Source: Ustulina deusta (Eukaryota; Ascomycota; Sordariomycetes; Xylariales; Xylariaceae). Taken from it: 64,000 nt of DNA. Numbering within the stretch: position 1 is the first letter of the stretch; every line of letters begins with the position of its first letter. A model generated the notes under the pieces. It saw only the letters and a program-made list of their open reading frames with translations, made no database searches and had not been told where the DNA came from. The DNA lies in the NCBI GenBank assembly GCA_023159155.1, contig JAJNNX010000058.1:186001-250000 (forward strand). The letters are read 5' to 3'. Of this stretch, positions 34,501 through 48,013 are shown one piece after another. Made by a program: the position numbers and the translations under genes.

Positions 34501-37500
34501 TGGTTGCCACGATTGCCTGCCTGCTGTGGGCAGGTACACTTACATGTGAGGTAGGTGTCTCACAACGAATTGAAGTGAGGGTGGTGTGTACCTGCTACAT
34601 GGATTGTTATCCGTTTGCGTGTGGGGCTCCACCAATAGCCAGATGCGGATTGGCTTGCATGGGGCGTGGATGATAAAGTGGTGCTCTGTAGGATGATGAT
34701 GATTGGTTGGTGGGAACTGTGGGATGACGTGCAGACAATAGTGGACTGTACCTACGGCCGAGTGTCTGGAAATCGTATCCTCCTTACGCACAGCTACCGA
34801 CTCTTAGCATCCTTTGCATGTTATTTTCGGAGGCAAAACCCTTGGAAGGCAGGGCATGTCCGCTGTCTAGCATAGGGATACATCCTGCGCTAGTTGTAGC
34901 GTAGTTATTTAAGGCACTTGTAGTATAGCCTACGGTAGCGTGCGTGCAAGTGTGCATGGCACCATGCCAGGGTTATCGACGACTTATTGCTCCAGTATAC
35001 TGTACTCTCTTATCTGGCTTTGGAAGCCGTGTCGGGAGTATCACGTCTACTTGGTTGAGTGTAGCCCAATGGGAGGTTCGGGTATAGTTATAACTTATAG
35101 GTATTCTGCCATGCGGGTTCAACGAAGATGTGGCATCCCCTGCATACGGATATATATCACCGCGTTCGGGCTGAGAGAGCTGGCGAGAGTTCGCCAATAA
35201 CGGCGCGCGGTTGGTGGTTTAGGCTGTTATCTAATTCAAACGATGGCCTAGTGTATACGAGACTGCATTCTTGAGTGCATATCGCCGCACGAAAGGGGCT
35301 TGGGTTGAATGGGTGTTGATGGTGTAGCTGAGCGTGGTGGCGTTGATGTTCGTGAAGGGTGGTATCGATACCTTGCAAGGTAGGTGTTCAAGGATGGTGG
35401 GCTGAGCCGAGTTGCAGTAGTGTAGTGTAGGTAGTATACCTTACTAAGAATGTAGTATAGGTAGTTCTGAACTAGTGCGCTCCCTCGGCTAGAGTTGTAT
35501 CTTTTACTCTTGAACTGTCCGTGTCAGCCGCTTCAACTCCGAGTCCTATCCGAGGAAATAAAAGGCGCCACTCCCCAACTCCGTTCAAGCAAGTCATCAT
35601 TAGCCTTGCTCTGGAGAATTATGTGATTTATCATTCTCGGCTATTTTGGAACTGCAATGGCGTTATGCAAAAGGCCACGAACTGAAAGACCCAGGAATCA
35701 ACGGTACCCTATCGTGACCTGTCATGACAACTTGTGGCGTCTTCTCTCGGCCGTGTTGATAGTTAAACCGGCCGAATGATACCTAAAAGGCAGTCGAATC
35801 ATTCGGGTTTTGTTCATGGTCGTTCGGCGGATCGCAGCCACACACCACAACTTTGGATATACCTGGTAATCCTGTCACGTACATATGGTTTCCTCCGCAT
35901 TTCCCCTTGAGACGTCTCCTCGCGCCCTGGGTCCACGGCAACCCAAACGGAGCTCTTGCGCCGGCACTAGGCCATTTATGATGCAAACTCTGGAGCACAT
36001 ATAACACGGTAATGCGTCGCGTTGAGTAAAGACCATGTCTATCACTAGGCTTCTCTTGATTAGCCCCGATTAGATGTGACGATGTACGGGATCTCTCCTA
36101 TGAAAGATTGCGCAGGGGTCTGGGTAGCTGCCAATGCAACCCAGACACGGAGTGCATCGTACAGCATAGTCTAGGGTAAGGGGATTTGGAGGCTGGCTCG
36201 TGTGCTTTTTAGCATCCTGAATAGATACGTAGTAGATGTATTACTCCCAAACATCCTTGATGGAGTGGCGCGTCAGCGAAGTTCCTCTGTCGCCTGCAGA
36301 CCCTGTCCTGTAGAGAGACTTTAGTGTACGGTGATGGAACGCCTTCTCAACGCGTGTCTCGGACTGTACATGTAATAAAACTCGGGCCGAGATTTATCAG
36401 CCGAACAGCTACTAGGACTGGAAGGCGACTCGTCTCATTGAGCTAAATCGATACAGACGGTCATGATGAATGGGAGTTGTGCATCAAAACTTGAGGCGTC
36501 AGGTTGTCATGGTGTAGTTGTGGAGGCGGCGGTAGTGGTCGTGCAGGTGGTCTCGCGGTGGCCGTCCGTCGTTGTTGTTGTTTTTCCCGATCTGCACTTA
36601 CATGCAGCTGCGTGAAAGTGTTCCAAGATATCAACCTACACATACATCTCTCTTGTCTAGTCTAGGCTCTGACTTGTTTGAGAAATTTGTCGTTCATGAT
36701 GGACTCGTAATACCAGGTAACCTCTATCCCTGTCTACCCTACATCGGAATTAATCGAGCCTTCGAGATTCTGACAAGTCGTTTTCTCATTCTATCAGGAA
36801 AGATATATCGCAGCATGTTCTACGGTTCATGTTCCTTTTTGAGGGATGTCGGTACAACATAGAAATGCTCCGGCGTCCCCAGGCTCTTGGCAAATTGGTT
36901 GAAATGTAATCACCAAGACTGATTGGTCATTATTTGTGGACATGGCTATGTCAAAATCCTGACCCTATCGAAGTATTTTTTTCCCCCTTTAATTGGTCTC
37001 GAACCGTGCTCTTTCATCATCGACGTGATCTTGCTTTGGGAGCACCTTCAGTATCAACATGATCGCTTGCGGCGGCGGGTCAAGGAAAAGTGCAGCATTG
37101 AACCTTGCTCCCGTCACTGTTGCTAAATTGTGGTCGCATGGCATCCCGCAAATACCTCAGTTGCAATGGTTTGAATGGAGACCTACGATGCTACTCTACA
37201 CTGTACAAGAACATACCCTACCTATTGCTGAGTAAATAGGGTGCAAACTATAGTCCTGCTACCTACTGCATTAACCTGAGCTCAGAATGGCCTTCTGACA
37301 GCGAACTGCTAACCTAACCTACCTAGGTATAATGTCGTGCGATACTAACAGTTCTAGGGTGACGACGCCTACTTCGCAAGAGCCTAAGGGCATAAGGGCC
37401 TAGACCGTCTGTCTGTTCCGTGCCGGTTCCGTATAGTAGTAGGGGCTATGTGTGTGTGCCTAGTGTTCACAGACCGAAGAGTAGTGTACCACGGCATGGG

Positions 37501-38259
37501 CTGTAGCATCGTGAAGGTCGTCGTCGCAGCACCAATCTCAAATGTGCAATGCACTGTATAGTGCACAGGATTGGCTAGAATCTGCTACGTAATGCTAGCC
37601 CCCCTGCATTAGCAGGTGGTAGGCGAGGTAGTTCGACTCCGGTTTTGGTGGATGCACTCTCGCGATTGGCGCCAACAGTCAAAACCTGATTAGAGAAATC
37701 GAAGGCCTATATGGATGGGTGTAAGTACCCAGTGATACAAACCCCGTGCCGTGAAACATCGTGGGGATTGAGAACAGAACTCGACAACTGATGGCGTCGG
37801 CAGAATGCGGAGAAGCCTTGGCTAGTTGGCTGCCGGGTAGCGGAGCAGCTTGCTAGGAGGTTTTCATTTGTTCGTGTGGCGGTGGAGGAATAGGACGGGA
37901 AAGACGGCTTCGCGAGCAGTTCTCATATCACAGCTAGACTGGCGGCTAGAGAGGAGCTAGCTCATCGACCAACTTGTTCCCAGGTGCAAATGCTAAAATT
38001 TCATCCAGCGTCAAGCCATCTATTCCGTAAAACCCGTCAACTCTTTCTATCTTGCATTTTTTGTTCTTCGTACTATTGTGGCGAGACCAGCGAGTCTAAG
38101 AAAGTATAACTCCCTGCTGTTGTTAGTGTAGGTATTACACGACGATGTAGCGCAAAAATGAGCAGAGTGCGACGATCCGCTGCTCCGCCTTCGGGCTTGG
38201 ATCGCTGTACTACACCCTGCCTCACCCTGTTGGGTGTTTTCGACTGTATGACGGTGACT

Positions 38260-38985
38260 CTAATATCGGTCGCTGTAGTGCGGCCTGATTGGCATCGTGA
38301 ACGCCTCTGCTATTTGGAACACTACTTTAAATATGCCGACCCCGCGGTCCAGACTCGCATCGATGCAGCCCCCTTGGGCATGCAGGCAGCAGAATAAGCC
38401 GAATGGGGACTGACTCGGTGCATTGGGGATGCCCTTCCGGAGTTCCATCACAATGACGGTATCGTGGGCGGGAGAGAAGCGCCGGGAGAGAAAGGCAGAG
38501 AGATGATGTTTGCGCTTATTAGCGGAGAGTGGTAGCGAGGGAGGTTCGTAGCACAGATGAGGTCCATGTGGGTTTGGAGAGCGGGGAGGCGACATGACGC
38601 AGCTGGATGTCGTCGCCACGCTGTGACAGCAAGCAACGGCGACAGCGGAAGATGAAGACGCCCCTGTCATCTCTATGTGGGACAGGGGTAGATGACGATG
38701 GGGGCAAGGAGCAGGCACAGGACTTCTGACAGGACGAAAGGAATTTTTTATCGTGTAAGCCCGCAAGAGCCTCAGGTATACTGGGCGGCATGCTGACTCT
38801 AGGATATGGTAAATAATGCAATTCGTTGAACCCTCGAAGATTCTAGCCTCGCATTGAGCCAGACCGCCCTTGTGCCCTTGTGCCCTTGTAATACCTAGAT
38901 CTAGATGGATACTTAGGTCTGTATCTTGTTGTCTTGTCTCAAGGAATATTGATGGAACTCGCCACTTCCATGCCCATTTATCCAT
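38260..38985 (-). CDS. Unrecognised open frame of 241 codons (doubtful)
   Basis: The longest uninterrupted frame in the empty 28.5-42.3 kb stretch. The predicted protein begins MDKWAWKWRVPSIFLE and has a Ser/Pro/His/Cys-rich middle without domain, signal peptide or clear membrane segment. Other frames across the same bases are also open for up to 100 codons, which argues for low stop density and not for selection. Listed only because of its length. Confidence 0.15.
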   Translation of the reverse strand: MDKWAWKWRVPSIFLETRQQDTDLSIHLDLGITRAQGHKGGLAQCEARIFEGSTNCIIYHILESACRPVYLRLLRAYTIKNSFRPVRSPVPAPCPHRHLPLSHIEMTGASSSSAVAVACCHSVATTSSCVMSPPRSPNPHGPHLCYEPPSLPLSANKRKHHLSAFLSRRFSPAHDTVIVMELRKGIPNAPSQSPFGLFCCLHAQGGCIDASLDRGVGIFKVVFQIAEAFTMPIRPHYSDRY

Positions 38986-40763
38986 TTATACCGAGTAATA
39001 AACGACCGTTCTGATAATTAACGTCACTATCCATGTGCCCCATTGTATTGAGCTCACACACAGACGGCCTGTTCTGTGATTGGCCAGTTGTGTGTTGCAC
39101 TGTAGTTCCACCCACAAGAGTAGGCAGTCTAAAGCGTAGATTCTGTGACGCCAATTCATGATGAGCAGGCAGTGTAATGGACCTTGGCAGAATAGCGGTC
39201 AATCATCGAGCGGCTAGAGTTTGCGAAGCTCCCGAGTTGGAATAGGTACCATCGGTTCTCTGCTGCGAAATGATACATGCACTACATCATGTAACACGTG
39301 GCAGTCGATACAAAACCAAACTTCAAGCGGCTTCAATGTTGATATTGCCAAGTCAGATAACTAACTAATAGATGCTTAGCCTAGCTACTTTTGCTGCTCC
39401 AGAGGGGCGTGATTGATAGAACTTGATCATTCCTACCAACATATATTTGTCGGTACTTGACCGCACTGATCATATACTATGTATCTAGTATAGGTTGAGC
39501 CTAGAACTTACACGGTACCTCACAATAGCCAAACGCGGTTATCTAGACTAGTACTATCCCCGTACATGACATAGCTATTCCTATGTGACGTGGCTAGCAG
39601 TAGTCACATACCCTTACTCGGGTAGTGCTCAGGTATCCGACTCTAGACTAGCCACTACCTACCTTACCTACATATGTACCATCGGATATCGCCAGTCGGA
39701 CTGTCGTTCGACTAATGTATGAATGACACCCCCTGGCACCTCGTACAATTCCCTTCACTTTCATTACTGTAGATGGTCAGCATTCACAATAAAGGGATAA
39801 CGGATTACCTGTCCAGGAATAAGTGGAATCCACGGAAACATCTAATGTCTAGGGCGGGCCGCTCCTAGTTAGTAGTTGAATACCTATCTAGTGACGCTGC
39901 GAATCAGATTCCTGGTCATTCCAAGTTTTGTATATCTAAGTACAAATCAATATGTGCTAGCATGCATGTACACTATGAAAGCAGGGAACCATCGCATTGT
40001 ATTACCTATGCTGATCGCATATATATATAAATGTACCGAGATAGGTTCTATAGATATATATGTATACCTATATTATCTTGGCTTTCACACAAAGATATGA
40101 ATTATATACAACCTAATTAATTGCTATTAGGTCCTACAACTTGTTCTCTGCAAGAAGTGTTAGAAGGAGCACCCTACATAATTGCTATATAAGCCTTGAA
40201 TGCTTATCATTAACCCAGGACTCTAGTAGGCCTGTGGTTTTACTAGTACAATGTAGCCTATGAACGCCTTACCTAATTTAATACTGGCTATATAGAGACT
40301 CTCGAACAAGAAGCTATCTAGGTGCATGCATATAGATACTCCTAAGGTATTGTACATGCAATGCTAGTACAAACATTGGTAAACAGCACATATTAAATTA
40401 GTTGAGGTACACATTTGACTGTGTAAACACTGTATTTAAAATAGTGTAAGTACTAAGTATCTAGGTATGTTAGAGGACCCCGCCGCTAATACTAGTTTTT
40501 TTTTGTATTAGGTACAGTATAATATGTCTATAGGGTACCTACTGCACACACTCCTCTTCTTGATATTTACTGGTGTTTAATCTTTAGTGAGAGTATGGAG
40601 AGATACATGTGGTGCAAGGCCTGCTTTAGTGAGGGGTTTGTACTGCGTATTATGTGTTCCTAGGTGTGTTAGCCATTTGATTCTTCGCATATATAGGGCT
40701 CAAGCGCAGCATCCACACTTGTGGCGTGTTCATAATAATTAGGTTGGGTCCAACTGGATAGAC

Positions 40764-40860
40764 CAAGACAACAAACTACCTACCTACATAGAATGCTCGA
40801 GATGGACTCAGCTGTCACAAGGAAGTAAGTGGTAAGGCTGTTTTCAAGACAACAAACTAC
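40764..40860. repeat. Pair of 16-base direct repeats, 81 bases apart
   Basis: CAAGACAACAAACTAC is present at 40764-40779 and again at 40845-40860 in non-coding DNA. Origin unknown; it could flank a small insertion or mark a local duplication. Confidence 0.6.
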
Positions 40861-42324
40861 AGCCGCTAGAATGGTTCATGTTACATGTCTCACATTTTAA
40901 CAGTGTTATAGAGACCCCCAGGGCACTATTAGGGAAGAATCTTTGTGATGCAGACCTTGTTCTAGCTGGAGAGATGCGCATATTGAGTGTAACAGAGAAA
41001 TGGGGAAACACATCATCTAGAACAGTTCTACTTAGGTAGTGTATAGGACAACTGTCTAGTACTATATATGAGACTAAGAATAAATACCTCATGCTAGATA
41101 GAGCAGGCATGAGCGTCTATAGGAGGTTCTATAGGTGTTATAAATTGTATGAAGCAAATTGTCATAATAGTGAGCATTACAACAAACCGGCACATTTATA
41201 GGCAACTTGAATTGTCAAGATCTTTAATACTACACATATAACATCTAAGCTATTTCAACTTCCAGATAGTACTGTACACTACCTACTATACCTGCAGCAT
41301 ACTAATATTTGCTGGAAATTGCCCACGCTTTAAACAAAAGCTTCTAATGATAGAGAGAGGTACTACGTCGTGTACCCGGTAGTCTAGATGCTGTACTGCT
41401 ACGGCCATGATAACAATCCGCACTGTGAGATGCAGGCTTGTGCAGCTAGGAGTGTTGGCTGGTCCAGTACATACACTTTATAGTATGATATACCTTGCTG
41501 CTGTACAACCATCATTGGCTCCCAGAGGCAAAACAGGCTTCTGAGGGCTCGGCAGGGCTAGGCACATGGAGCTACAGTAGTATACAGTACATATTGGATC
41601 AGGAAGCAGATAACAGCCACCTTTTGCACACAATGGGTACTTACTGATGCAACCTACCTAGCTGGATAATGCAGGTATATATATGTACTCACTAGCTGGG
41701 GATCCGCTTCATCGCACGGCTTACTCAATCGCCGAGACCCTAAAGTGGGACTTCCCTGTTGCACGGACATGTGGTGTGGTGGGTAGGTACAAGAGTACTT
41801 TGGGTGCACTACCTACCTGCCTGGCAGTGAGTGTAGAGGGTGTGCAACTAGGATGTCGACATAATTATACCTACAGTTATCTGCTGTTAATAAGGACCTT
41901 ACACTAGACTCTCTCGCTCCACCACCAGCCCACCTTTTCCCAGGACAGACCCAGAAGACCAAACCTTCCACCACCACAGACAAACACTCTTTGCCCGCTC
42001 TGTCCGAGTTATCATCTCTCAATTCCTCAATAACGGCTCTGAGTCCATCAATTCCACTCTCCCACCCCTTCCACCGCCGACGGGAGGAGACCTCATTGTG
42101 CACTTTAGCTTTTGCAATATACCCTGCTTCTGCTTCTCCCCAATTCTTTTTTTTGGCTACCGTCCCATCCGACTTGCACCAGGCCCCGAGTTCCAACAAT
42201 GGCCTGCTGATGAGCCCTTCTTCATGTCTGTCCTCGAGCCTTCGTGATCGCGACGAGATGCTTCGACTGCGTCTCAGAATGACTGCCACCAAACCACCGC
42301 CTTTTCAACCACGCCCTCGTCGCT

Positions 42325-45300
42325 ATGGATTCCCATCAAGTACAGCGTCCTCATCCCTCCACGACGAATAACACCCCTCATCTCCCCGCCATCCCGTCGC
42401 GAACAGCAAACAGCACCCCGGTGTCCTCCCCGGGGCTCTTTAGCCCTACAAATCTCCGTTCCAATGTCTTTCCACATCCTGCCTCTGATGCTTCTACGCC
42501 GGCTGCTGTTACAAGCAGTCCTTATTTACACCCCTTGCAAAGCCACAAAGTGAGAGAGTAAGTCTTGTTGATGTATCATTTGTCATGTTGAAATGGCGCT
42601 GGGATCTTGGTTCTGTTCTATGCCTTCTTTATCGACTCGAGAGATTGCTCGGAATGCTAACATCGACTCTAATAATAACAGAACGCACAAGGCCCTTGTG
42701 GACCTCGACTTGATGACAGGACGAAAGTTGATAAATCAATATGAAGTCATAGAAGAGCTCGGCCGTGGTGTCCATGGCAAGGTAAAGTTGGCGCGGAACC
42801 TGGAGACTGGCGAAAACGTTGCCATCAAGATTATTCCACGATTCTCGAAGAAACGCCGTCTAGGAAAAGTTACTGCATCCCCCCAAGACAAGACCAAGCG
42901 AGAGATTGCCATCCTCAAAAAGATCCGCCACCCAAACATTGTCGCGCTACTCGAAATTATTGATGATCCCGAACTCAAGAAGATTTACGTTGTCTTGGAA
43001 CATGTTGAGCTCGGCGAATTGGTCTGGCGAAAGAAAGGCCTCCCATTCATCTGTTATTGGGAGAGAAGAATGGTCGAAAAGGGAATGTACGGTGAACTAA
43101 GCACGACCGATGAGGAGGAAAGTGAACGTTATATACAACTGCTCGAAAAGAAACAAGCCATCAACGAAGTAAAGAGGGCCAAGATGCACGAGTCACAAAG
43201 GGGACCTGGGGATTTCTGGAGCATAGAGTATGGTGCTGCCAACGAAGATGATTGTTTTGAGGCTCAGACATATTCACTTTACAGAGATGGGGACCACACT
43301 GCCCTGCCATCCACCGCAGTTCCATCCGCTTCACATCCAGGGTCCAGAGCTGCATCAATAACCCACTGCTCAAGCCGATCAGCCATATCTGGCTCTCGCG
43401 CAGATACTCCCTTACCCTCCGAGTTCGATGCTTCGTCGGTTGATGTCGATGCGGAGAGCGAGCAAGAGACGCCCGGCCCTCTGCGTTCGAAGCCTGGATC
43501 GGCAGCAGCCTTAGACGGGACGATGTATGGTGCTTATGCGGAGGACTATACGTTCCGTGGCAGATCGCCAAGCATGGCTGATTCAATCATTTCTCACATG
43601 TCGTCTGTTGACTTCATCTCTCAACCCCATGACCCGTTTTCTGACGATTTCTCCTATGTTCCTTGCTTAACTATCGACGAGGCCCGGGCAACCTTTCGGG
43701 ACACAGTTCTAGGTCTTGAGTATCTCCATTATGTGGGCGTTGTACACCGAGATATTAAGCCGGCGAATCTGCTGTGGACTAAAGATCACAGAGTGAAGAT
43801 CTCGGATTTTGGCGTATCATATTTTGGCCGACCCATTCGCGAAGGCGAGCTCGACGAACTGGTTTCCGAATCTGAGGCGCGAGACTTCGATGACGATTTA
43901 GAGCTTGCCAAGACGGTCGGCACTCCGGCGTTCTTTGCGCCAGAGTTGTGTTACACTGATGTGGAACACGAACAACCCAAGATATCAGAACAAATAGATG
44001 TATGGTCTCTAGGTGTAACCCTCTACTGTCTAATATTCGCCCGAATACCATTCATGGCCGAAGATGAGTTTCAGATGTTCAAAAAGATAGCCAAGGATGA
44101 GGTATATATTCCACATCGACGCCTTCGACCTGTTGATCCGCAACACTCTCCGTTGTCAACTTCTTATTACAAGAGAGTCAATAGTGAGCCATATCGGGAC
44201 GATAATATCCTATCCTACGAGGACATTGATGACCAGCTTTACGATCTCCTTCGTAAAATGCTTACTAAAAACCCGGAGAAACGGATCAGACTGAGAGACG
44301 TAAAGCGGCATCCTTGGGTTGTCGCGGATCTCAACATGCCTGTCATCCAGTGGATTGATGAAACTGATCCTTCACGTCGTTTTTCCGGTCGCAAAATTGA
44401 AGTTGACGAGAAAGAGATTAAACGTGCGGTTGTGCCCCTTACGCTGATAGAAAGAGCACGCTCCGTTGTCAAGAAAGCCGTCAACAAGGTGATGCACGGT
44501 AGTCGCATAGAGAAACCAGAAAGCTACAGTCAGCCTCGGAGAAGGGCAGCAAGTAGTGTCGCTAGCTCCGCTGGTGAAGTGCCTTCAAATGCGAGCTCAT
44601 TCCCCTATTTACAAGAGATGCGCCGGAAGAGTATACGGCCTGACGATTACTTTACTACTGGAAGGGAGAGCGACCATCCTCTGTCTCAGAGTGTAAGCGC
44701 TACTCCACAGGAGTCTCCGACCAGAGAACTTCCAGATTCCCCACGACAGCACTCAACTCCTCCAGGCAGAGATCTCAATCTTACAACCAACGACTCCGCG
44801 AGTATATTTGACATGTTACCAGGTTTAGGAGCTTCGCTCTCCTCGTCCACGTCTCTTTCGTCTGGCCGAGGCCTGATTACTCAGCGCCATGGACGGGTCA
44901 AATCAGTCAGCAATGCACAGGTCGCGTTGGCCCATGCGAAAGAGTCGCAGACGATGGCAGCAAGTTCTGCAGCGGATGGCGTAGCCACGGATAATCCAGT
45001 CACCTCTCAAAGAAAAGCACGCGATGTACGGACACAAGATGACCCCACCCGATCGAAGTCGGTTGACCGTGGGTTGTTCGCAAACGAAGACAAACGAGCA
45101 GAACCTATAGTTGCGGTTAGTACCGCGGTTGCTCCCGGCTGTGTAGAATTGCCTACACGTCCCTTTTCGGTTGATCCCAGCTGTGCCACGAATAAGCCAT
45201 TACTCATGTCTCCCATGTTCCCTCCTATGGCTCTTCGTACTTACCAACATGGCTACCCCAACTCCGACCCTAACATGCATGAAAAACGCTTCGTTGCCCC

Positions 45301-46132
45301 TGAATTCGATCGACGGCCAATGACATCTCAACGGGTCATGCAGGTGGAGGGGAAAACCCCTTCACCAAGGGCATACAACTCGTCCACTGCAGAGTCTTTT
45401 CCCCAGGCCCAGCAATACATGATCCGGCAACAGATCCGTGAGCCCAAGGAACAAACCAAGTGTGACGATACCGCCTCCCACAGTCTCACGTCGCCAGTTC
45501 CACCTTATCCTCCTCCGTCAGATGATAAGGTTAATATAGAGAACTGGCCATCTCCATCCAGGGTTAACACTGCAGGCACCTTGGCGACTACCGTCTCTGC
45601 ATCCACTGAAACCTTCTGCACTTCCCTGACTAGCCCAATAAGTATTGAAAATCTGCCTCAGCAGAGTTTTCGCTCTGATCCCTCGCTACCCGCACTCCTC
45701 AGTGGCGCCAGTTCTGTTTCGGCAGATGCTGAAGGTGACTTCTTACTGAAGCCGGGATCCCTTGACCGACCGTCTCTCATAGACACGACGGATTCCTTGA
45801 CTCCGCCAGCGTTGGGAAAAGAGCCCGTCGAGGGGTTTCCCCTGAGGGTGGATGAGCAGTACCAAACTCTGTTTCCAGGGACACCCCACCAAATAAATGC
45901 TCCTACCTTATCAACTCCGAATGTTGTGGATGATAACGAAGATAGTGAGAGCGACAGCGATAGCGGCCTTATAATGGCCAAACCCAAGAGACGAGCTCTT
46001 CCGAAGGAGCACGTGAGCCCTCCGATTCTGGGAAAAATGGCAAACCCAAAAAGACGGGACACGCAGACCAGCGTGACGAGTATTGGCAGCACGGAGACCG
46101 CTAAGAAAGTCGCTACTGCGGAGCCGAAATGA
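42325..46132 (+). CDS. CaMKK/Sak1/Ssp1-type Ser/Thr kinase (upstream activator of SNF1/AMPK)
   Basis: Exons 42325-42557 and 42682-46132 give 1227 residues; GTAAGT donor, AACAG acceptor, and the joined HKVRETHKALVDLDLMTGRK reads as one conserved segment. Kinase domain about residues 99-622: Gly loop ELGRGVHGKVKLA (from 104), Lys 127 in VAIKIIPRF, VVHRDIKPANLL (Asp 435), DFG at 453-455 in KISDFGVSYFG, VGTPAFFAPEL, and DVWSLGVTLYCLIFARIPF. A large acidic, Ser-rich insert of roughly 230 residues lies between the hinge region and the C-lobe. These features match the CaM-kinase-kinase / yeast Sak1-Tos3-Elm1 / fission yeast Ssp1 group, which phosphorylates the activation loop of SNF1/AMPK under glucose or calcium stress (family knowledge). 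The C-terminal 600 residues are Ser/Pro-rich and probably regulatory, with an acidic stretch (DNEDSESDSDSGL) near the end. Complete, no lesion. Confidence 0.88.
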
Positions 46133-48013
46133 TGCTCATCAATGACACGAGCCACGGCAAAACCTCGCACTCCTCAACCATCATTCATCACTTAAATCTT
46201 GGGACTATACAGCCAGAATCGACCACCGGATGCTGTCTATTCTGAGTCATTTGAATCGACCGGGCTAAATCAAGATGTAGTTGCTAGAGCGGACTTCTTT
46301 GTGGATCAACTAGCACCGACACTAACAACCGTTCACCCTAAAATATCTGAAAAGAGAGAACTATGACCAGGTCGTGCATTGGAAATAGAACGTGAGAGTG
46401 TTTTATCTGAGATACGAGACAGTCATGACCACGTACCGCAGTTCCAGAGTCCGCGGAGTTCCCGCACAATGAGATGCTCTTCTGTGACCTCATATTGAGG
46501 CAAGAGTTGAAGTCAAAGGTCTGATGGTCATCCACCCCGCTCCACTTGGCGAAATATTCTACACGATCAGATATTGAGTCTCATAGACTCTTTACTAAAA
46601 CTATCCGAGCTGGATCTCGCACGTTTTTTGAGCTTTGAACATCTGTAACAGGGACTTATCACCTCATTGGTCATGATCTTTTGGCGAAGTGGGCAACTTG
46701 CATGCAAAGAGCTGGCTGCATTGGGACTGGAAGGGGCGGTACCTGTCGAATTCATGGATGAGTGGCAATTTGCACTGATAGACCATAATCTGGGGAGCGC
46801 GCATTCTAGTGGAGTTCTTAAATTGATTTCTTCGAATCACCTATGCCGCCATTTCGCCATTATTATTGTGATGGTAGATCGAGCTATATCACTGCAATAA
46901 GCCTTGCATATAGTAGGGTTTGACAGTTTTCGCTCATTACTATTCCATATCTCCCTACGTCAGCAACAATCTACACTTGGGCTGGTCTACATAGGAAATT
47001 TGAAAAAACAATTATAACTAGAGAATGAAAGCCAACGAGAACGACCAAGACCACGAGTCTACGTCATTCCCCAAACGTAATGGACAAGCTTCAGTCCGTT
47101 TCTACCGAGAGGGTCCGCGACTCTGAAAAGGGTGACAGAAGTCGTTGCGGTGGAATCTCGTTGCTAATGCATCATGTGCTTCGTCGTTTTCAGTGTTGTA
47201 TTAGCTAGCATTAGCATGACTGGTTTTGTAGGACGAAAGGGCATTAACTGTCCTAGGATCACATGAAAGTAGTAGCCAGGTCAAGCCGGTTTCTGGGGAT
47301 GGGTGTGGACCACCAAAGCCGCAGAGAGGGGTATACTCACTCTGAATAATCCTAAGGCTATCCCAATCTATGGCTACGTGCCATACTGATTTGTATGCTA
47401 CTGCAGAGCAGGAAAGCGACCGGCCCAGGAGTTAACTCAAAGATCTCTATAACTAATCACCTCGGCCAAGCTCTTTGAAGCTAAATCGTACCTGTGACCG
47501 AGAATCACGCATGTACTGTGATATTTTCCAGTATCGCGGGACATAAATAATCAGCTTAAGCGTAACAAAAAATAAAAGGCCATATATGACATAAGCGTCA
47601 AAAATGCTTTACAGACCTGGCAATGAACGCCATTATCAAGTCCAGAAGAGGAGGGGTTCAATTATGGAGGGGATCAGAGTCCCACTAGTGCTCAGGGGTC
47701 CAGGTGGGCCATTACATGTACCTAGGTTATTGGGCCCCACCACGGCGCTCGTTGCTACCCCACGATCTAAAATGATAAAAGGTAGCCACGAAAAGCCACA
47801 CGACCACTTCAGCATCACAACTACACACCAAATCCCCCATCCACAACCACGACACTCGCCGCCGCCCCGACCTCGACTCATACGAACGCGCCATCTCTCG
47901 AAGGAGCAAAGAAAGGGCTCTATACCAGACAGACAAAACCATCGAGTTAGTTCCAAGACACGGGGAGGAAGGGAAGTCAAAAAAAAAAAAAAAAAAAAGA
48001 GAGAGAGCCCACA
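46133..48013. other. Intergenic between kinase and SEC65
   Basis: 1.9 kb with no supported gene. A plus-strand frame at 47604-48032 overlaps the SEC65 start out of frame and is probably a chance frame in its leader. The bases directly before the SEC65 start include a run of about 20 A followed by GAGAGAG (about 47980-48006), a typical purine-rich fungal leader. Confidence 0.5.

Larger units (their letters stand above)
28523..42324. other. 13.8 kb stretch without a convincing gene
   Basis: Base composition is near normal down to about 38 kb, then AT-richer to about 41.6 kb. Frames are short and contradictory; none shows a domain I recognise. The longest, 38985-38260 on the minus strand (241 codons), is listed separately. 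There are many AGGTA/TACCT patches (37318, 39655, 40780), an 8-base unit CCCTTGTG repeated almost three times at 38867-38889, and a 16-base direct repeat at 40764 and 40845. The last 400 bases before 42325 are CT-rich and probably the promoter and leader of the kinase gene. No tRNA was found by eye. Confidence 0.5.

Noticed and set aside
33474..34673. Several overlapping frames of 96-155 codons on both strands
   Set aside because: Frames contradict each other, show no motif and have no splice signals joining them.
36970..37020. GGTCTCGAACC as a tRNA T-arm
   Set aside because: The 60 bases before it form no acceptor, D or anticodon stems.
37580..37660. Possible tRNA (GTTCGACTCC resembling a B box)
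   Set aside because: No matching A box or cloverleaf arms at the right spacing.
41813..42292. 159-codon minus-strand frame in front of the Sak1-type kinase
   Set aside because: Lies in the CT-rich promoter/leader, where low stop density on the opposite strand is expected; no domain.
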